Source of the DNA: Phoronis australis
Taxonomy: Eukaryota; Phoronida; Phoronidae
Direction of reading: 5' to 3'
Length of the DNA stretch: 25,540 nt
Assembly: GCA_002633005.1 (NCBI GenBank)
Contig: NMRA01000423.1
Coordinates: forward strand, 33,977-59,516
Shown: piece by piece, positions 20,912 through 25,540 of the stretch
How the letters are laid out: every line of letters begins with the position of its first letter
How positions within the stretch are numbered: the first letter of the stretch is position 1
Translations under genes and position numbers: made by a program
The notes under the pieces: generated by a model
What the model was told of the DNA's origin: nothing
The model's database searches: none
What the model saw: the letters and a program-made list of their open reading frames with translations, nothing else

Positions 20912-20997
20912 TTACAAACGTAAGAATTGTGATCCACCTCCGCAAGTTACACTACAAGACTCCCTACTAATCCAGGCTGACCAGTAAATATTGACCA
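20912..20997 (-). pseudogene. Fossil TSR exon
   Basis: After an acceptor-like TTTACAG, the minus strand reads VVNIYWSAWISRESCSVTCG and continues GGSQFLRL before a stop at 20912-20914. The order WSAW, C, CG, GGSQ matches the first half of the exons at 23285-23115 and 24113-23943, including the shared CTGGTCAGCCTGGA. The second half, from the RTCTNP region on, is lost and no donor follows. It is a decayed relative of the duplicated TSR exons, now inside an intron. Confidence 0.78.
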
Positions 20998-21009
20998 CTG
21001 TAAATATTA

Positions 21010-22880
21010 CTGGTAACTCATTGAAGACTGTTAAAAGAGGCCTAGAACGGGATAAACAGACTAAATTGCAATATTGAAATTAGTTTTCTGCAACTGAAAC
21101 AGAATTACATGTAAGCCTGCTCACCAGGTATTTGCATGGTTAGTTTGTAAATATTTTTAATTTGTGTTGATGTCAAATCATTTTCGTTAAGTTTAAAATT
21201 CAAAAAACGACCTGTCAACTGCTTGTCACTTCGTCGATTTTTCTCTCACAAAGCAAAGCACATCTCCTTATTTGGTGAGGCAAGAAAGACATAGACGTAG
21301 CATATTTCCTTTATATAGGAAATGAGACCTTTGACCTCAGGTGACTTCAAGCAACTTACTGGGAGTGCAAGCGCGCTTTTGTCATAAGTGGGAGGGAAAA
21401 TAGAAACTCTGTGGTAACCACAGAGTTTTTACTTTTTCGCGAGTGTTTCGAAAACCTTAAAAATTCCAATTTAATATAAATGTAACACAGTAATACGCTT
21501 CATTGAAATATATACGGTGAAAAGTCTTAAAATACAAAAAAAATTGGAGCAGCCTCTCTTGACGACAGAATTCTTACTCTCTTTAACTGTCTTTAACTGT
21601 TGCTGGCTTAATGATAGCAGGCTACAATGGCCATGTCCCGCCCGAATGGAAACTAAGAGCAGTACCTGAGATAAAATTGTACAAGGAAAACAAGAGACAA
21701 CATGCGGTGCACTCCGTGAGCTGCACATTCTTACAACGGTTTTTACAAGCAATAAAAAAAGACTAATACTGCTAACTTGAGAGTATTGTGTCAAATTTGC
21801 CGAGATGCAGTGTTATCGACAACATCATGTCCAGTAAAATGGTCTTGAAGTGCTCTCGAAATTCATGGAGAGTTGCAGGCTTAAACAACATGCCGTGTAG
21901 CCGAGGACACATCGCATGCGTGTACTGGAACGGTAAAGACAAGTGAATTCATAAAAATCTAGCCAATGGTGGCATTTTCTGGAGGCTTGACTAGAGTAGT
22001 GCACCGAGAGTTCTGCTAGTAGACAGGATCATGGATTTTGTCTACTGGTTTCACAACTTAGGCACCCTGTCGTGCAACTATACGTTCGTCACAAACCTAG
22101 TCTCTCGATACACTCTTCATATAATCAATCTTAGTGCTCCCAGTGCTGGCATTGGTATCAGTACTCAAATCAGATCTAGGGACAAACATTTTCCAATCAG
22201 AAGATATTTGGTCCGCCTACTTAAGGCAATTAATGAGAATAGCTACTGCGAAAAGTTCTGAGTACTCACTGTCAGCATACAAGCAAGCATCAATGTCTTG
22301 GTTTGTGATGGACAAAAGTACGGAAATCTCTGTCGCTTTGATGTACCGGGACATCAGAAAAACTGCCGTTTTTCGCAGACAAGCCACATGTAATATTTTT
22401 CACCTCAAAGAAGATTTAATTAAACATTCATAATAAGCCCCACTTTGTTCGCCGTTCACTTTTCAGTTTCTCTATATACACTGTATGGAGGAACAACCAA
22501 GAAACTGTGGGAGCAAATGAAAGTAGAACTTTAATAAAGTTCTTCAGTTACACCAATTACACGCATTTCAATTAGTAATGCATTTTACTCCCTAAAATTC
22601 CGTTAAAGAATACTCCATCATGTTTTACGAGAAAAAAATGCACATTTGGGTTAAGATTTTTTAAACATCATTGAATTATTAAATAAGAACGCTGCAACAT
22701 TAGATGGCTTCCGAAAGATTTCGACTTGATGACTGCGTATTACGTTTTCACTTCATCAATAAGGGGATCTTCAATAAGCCGTGCAACGTTCTCTGGATTT
22801 TCAGAAGGGGTTAGGCAATGGATTGTAACTTTATTAATCCAGACCCACGAACCTTTTTTCAATAAATAATTGAAGCTGTG
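21010..22880. other. Long intron of the TSR gene, nothing else recognised
   Basis: The interval separates the fossil exon from the next coding TSR exon. I searched it on both strands for the W-x-x-W/CxxxCG pattern and found none. A near-perfect 25-nt hairpin lies at 21404-21428. The short frames at 21471-21794 (minus) and 22031-22433 (plus) show no domain or splice context. Confidence 0.5.
21404..21428. other. 25-nt inverted repeat (12-bp arms, 1-nt spacer)
   Basis: AAACTCTGTGGT, one A, then ACCACAGAGTTT: both arms are perfectly complementary. It would form a tight hairpin in RNA or a cruciform, or serve as a symmetric protein site. It lies in an intron of the TSR gene. Confidence 0.7.
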
Positions 22881-23114
22881 CATTAGAAATGGATACCTAT
22901 GCAGACATTCGAAACTTGGAATTCACCCTGATTGCCATCCAAACCTACTGATAGTGTTGTCTATACAACAAGCAACACTGTCGTGTACTGTAGTTGCAAA
23001 CTAACAGTACAAGGTACATGAACGTGTAAATCAGCAGTCAACAATTTACTAAAAGCCTGAATCTATCTTATTTAAATTCATCGATTTTTAACAAGATGTT
23101 GGATAAAAACTAAC

Positions 23115-23285
23115 CAGGGCATCTCCTGCTATTACAGTTTTGATTTTTCGAGCCACTTCCGGAACACGAAGTGCCGCCATAAGCAGGTGAAGGATTGGTA
23201 CACGTCCTTGTCGCCCTCTGCGACCCGCCTCCGCAACTTGCACTACAAGGTCCCCATCTACTCCAGGCTGACCAGCCACCATTCA
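23115..23285 (-). CDS. Single-TSR exon, tandem unit 1
   Basis: A 171-bp, phase 1-1 exon with acceptor ACTTACAG and donor GTTAGT (23109-23114, an uncommon +3 T). It encodes [43 protein letters not shown] and RRCP. All six TSR cysteines and the three tryptophans or equivalents are present. It differs from the neighbouring copy at about five residues. It is joined to 20342 by an intron of about 2.8 kb, unless an unseen exon intervenes. Confidence 0.88.
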
Positions 23286-23942
23286 CTGTAAGTATAACGT
23301 GTTCATTAATGATTAAACAAAACAAGGCAAACGCATGTAAACATATCGTAACATGAAGGTTTGATGTAAAGTACGTGCAAGCATTGTTGACTTGATTGCC
23401 CCAAATCCATGCTGTTTAGAATGAATTTGCTGGATTTCCCTTGTGTATAAGCAATTCCAAAATCAGTTGATTGTTAATGATTTTGGTTACTTTGTAATGC
23501 CTGTTTAGTAAGTACGTTGATTCGCACGAGTTTTTGGACAAAGAAACGGCAAAGTAATTATGCATTGCCTCAGACTGAGTTCAAAAACTTTTGAACAATT
23601 GACATTTCAGCAGCCAAAAATGAGGGCTTGAGGAATTTTAAACATAGTGTGATCACTGGTATATCCAGTTTGTGAGGGTATCAATTTGTGACCACACCTA
23701 TACGAATAAACTATAAGAATATATGAAATGTATACCTAAGCAGACATTCGAAACTTGGAATCCACCCTTATTGCCATCCAAACCTACTGATAGTATTGTC
23801 TATGCAACAAGCAACACTACCGTGTGGTTGCAAACATACAAGGTACATGAACATGTAAATCAGCAATCGAAAATTAACTAAAAACCTGAATCCATCTTAT
23901 TTAAATCGATCGATTTTAAAAAGATGTTGGTTAAAAAGTAAC

Positions 23943-24113
23943 CTGGGCATCTCCTGCTAGTACAGTTTTGATTTTTCGAGCCACTTCCGGAACACGAAGT
24001 GCCGCCATGAGCAGGTGAAGGATTGGTACACGTCCTTGTCGCCCTCTGTGTCCCGCCTCCGCAACTTGCAGTACAAGGTCCCCATCTACTCCAGGCTGAC
24101 CAGCTACCATTCA
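23943..24113 (-). CDS. Single-TSR exon, tandem unit 2 (most 5' exon seen)
   Basis: Same length, phase and splice layout as the exon at 23115-23285, with donor GTTACT (23937-23942), a weak non-consensus site. It encodes [32 protein letters not shown] and CTSRRCP. Because it starts in phase 1 in the middle of a linker (VNG), at least one further upstream exon with the signal peptide is required. None is visible up to 25540, so the gene continues beyond the right edge. Confidence 0.86.
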
Positions 24114-24634
24114 CTGTAAGTATAACGTGTTCATTAATGACTAAACAAAACAAGGCAAAAGCATATAAAAATATCTTAACATGAAGGTTTTGATGTAAAG
24201 TACGTACAAGCATTGTTGATTAGATTGCGCCAAATCCATGTTGTTTGGAAAGGTTTTGCTGGATTTCCCTAGTGTATAAGCAATTCCAGAGTCAGTTGAT
24301 TGTTATTGATTTTGGTTAGTTTGGGATGCCTGTTTAGTAAGTACGTTGATTCGCACGAGTTTTGGACAAATAAACGGCAAATTAATTATGCATTGCCTCA
24401 GACTGAGTTCAAAAGCTTTTGAACAATTGACATATCAGCAGTCAAAATGAGGGCTTGAGGAATTTTAAACATAGTGTTGATCACTGGTATATCCAGTTTG
24501 TGAGGGTATCAATTTATGACCACATCTTTACGAATAGACTATAAGAATATATATTTCAAAACAATTTCTAGAAAAGCACATCTACATGGCACAACTATGA
24601 AGGTTATCACCTGGGTTAGTGCCCTACACTTGAG

Positions 24635-24730
24635 AAGGGGAGGGGAGAGTGAGAGGGAGAGGGAGAGAGAGGTGGTGTGGGAGGTGGGAAGGGACGGGGA
24701 GGGGAAGGGGAGGTGTAGAAAGGGGAGAGC
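24635..24730. repeat. Polypurine tract (GA/GGA-rich)
   Basis: About 95 bases of almost only A and G on the plus strand (AGGGGAGGGG, GAGAGGGAGAG and similar units), interrupted by few pyrimidines. The arginine/glutamate-rich frame through it is compositional. It sits between the TSR gene's last visible exon and the retroelement ORF. Confidence 0.85.
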
Positions 24731-25094
24731 TAAGGAGAAATATTACGGTCAGAACACTCTGATGTGCAATCACAGTGATTATTTTGGAAGGATTCCAAAT
24801 AAAACCCGCTTCACATTCCACTCAATAGCAGATCACAGTACACTATGCTGTGTCCGGTATGAGTATATGGTCGACCCGGATCATGAACACAAGCGGTACA
24901 ATAAGACCCTTTATCACGATCCACCTCACTCATCGGTGCTTATGGAAGACAAAGAACTTGGGTACTTATAAAGTGACAACCAGGAATAGGCTGGGAGACA
25001 ACCTGGAGAGGCAGGTGGCAGCTGGAGAGACAGCAGACAGCTGGAAAGACAGCAACCAAACCGCCGGAAAGGCTAGCAACCTACCTCCGGTGTA

Positions 25095-25540
25095 ATGTCA
25101 AGTGCTACAAGTAACCATACGAGAGAATACCCTCAGGGTCCTCCGAGAGGGGGGGAGGATGAAGGACCCAATGATCAGATTACGACGATGATGACACGGC
25201 AACGAACAAGGACAATGAGATTGAATATCGACAACACGAGAGTTTGTGTTTGTGGCAAAGTATGCAAGAATGTACGAGGTGTCAGAATACATCAAGGGAA
25301 GATGAAATGTCTTCAACGGCAGCGCTTAGATGGTACAGCAAGTACTTCTAGTCAGACGAATGAAGGTAGTAGCCGGGGAGGAAACCACAGAGCTACTGTA
25401 TTCAATGCCAGTGAAGAGAAAGAGGCTGATGCGACTTATGCTTTGGCCCAGACACAGACTCAAGCTTCAATAGTAGAGATGTCAGCAGTCACCACTGACG
25501 AGGTATTCCTGGAAGAAAGAGAGCAGAGGGCTGAGTTCAC
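25095..25540 (+). mobile_element. N-terminal part of a retroelement ORF with a CCHC zinc finger (partial)
   Basis: From the ATG at 25095 the frame is open for 148 codons to the window edge. A hydrophilic N-terminus (MSSATSNHTREYPQGPP) is followed at residues about 54-76 by CVCGKVCKNVRGVRIHQ and then KMKC, a single zinc finger of C-x3-C...H-x5-C type. A Ser/Thr/Gln/Glu-rich linker comes next. Fingers of this CGK-C-KN-x-RG-x-x-IHQ-x-x-MKC form are familiar from proteins at the front of non-LTR retrotransposons in marine invertebrates and fish. The GA/CAG-rich leader before the ATG (about 24990-25075) resembles an element 5' UTR. The reverse transcriptase would lie right of the window. Confidence 0.55.

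Larger units (their letters stand above)
22886..24550. repeat. Tandem duplication of an ~830-bp unit, each with one TSR exon
   Basis: Unit 1 is about 22886-23727 and unit 2 about 23728-24550, in direct orientation. The exon ends are offset by exactly 828 bp and GCAGACATTCGAAACTTGGA by 839 bp. Introns as well as exons are similar throughout, so this is a recent unequal-crossover type duplication that added one TSR to the protein. Confidence 0.92.

Noticed and set aside
24516-24971. Plus-strand frame with an Arg-Glu-rich centre
   Set aside because: Starts in intron-like sequence and crosses the polypurine tract; no domain, no initiation context.
1-25540. CRISPR arrays, tRNA, rRNA or bacterial operons
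   Set aside because: None seen; the direct repeats present are segmental duplications, microsatellites or a degenerate satellite in animal DNA.

Overview
The window looks like nuclear DNA of a marine invertebrate animal. It has spliced genes with phase-matched exons, long introns, AT-rich intergenic DNA rich in microsatellites and MITE-like inverted repeats, fragments of non-LTR retrotransposons, a THAP-like zinc-finger exon, and a very large array of thrombospondin type-1 repeats (TSRs). A cnidarian (coral or sea anemone) or amphioxus-like animal would fit. The sequence does not decide between them. Nothing suggests a bacterial or viral genome: there are no operons, CRISPR arrays, tRNAs or rRNAs.

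Left part (1-9,250). After a degenerate ~142-159 bp tandem repeat (1-510) lies a duplicated, rearranged locus with the order A1 (526-2271), B1 (2272-3912), X (3913-5126), B2 (5127-6717), Y (6718-7353), A2 (7354-9049). On the minus strand it carries a secreted-protein gene. Exon 1 (9168-8998) encodes a signal peptide and the first half of a small cysteine-rich module. Three phase 0-0 exons of 156-168 bp (5756-5589, 4737-4582, 2911-2744) each encode a module resembling a minimal von Willebrand C (VWC/SVWC-like) unit with about four cysteines. A fifth, truncated exon copy (2222-2271) is fused to B1 at a duplication junction. The introns of this gene hold two copies of a THAP-like exon (one open, one frameshifted), two copies of a LINE 3' end, and (GT)n and (TA)n microsatellites. 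The exon encoding the C-terminus was not found.

Middle (9,250-14,380). This is noncoding DNA with at least two MITE-like elements (10,823-11,075 and 13,136-13,388).

Right part (14,380-24,550). A minus-strand gene encodes a type I transmembrane TSR protein. In transcription order I see two single-TSR exons in tandemly duplicated ~830 bp units (24113-23943, 23285-23115), a fossil TSR exon (20997-20912), another single-TSR exon (20342-20172), a 3.8 kb uninterrupted exon encoding 22 TSRs (19605-15793), a transmembrane exon (14779-14680) and a short cytoplasmic-tail exon ending at 14382. All junctions agree in phase, giving about 1,520 visible residues with 25 TSRs. The 5' end with the signal peptide lies outside the window. 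It is probably a cell-surface adhesion or matrix-binding receptor.

Right edge (24,635-25,540). A polypurine tract is followed by the plus-strand 5' end of an open reading frame with a CCHC-type zinc finger, resembling the N-terminus of a non-LTR retrotransposon protein. It runs off the window.
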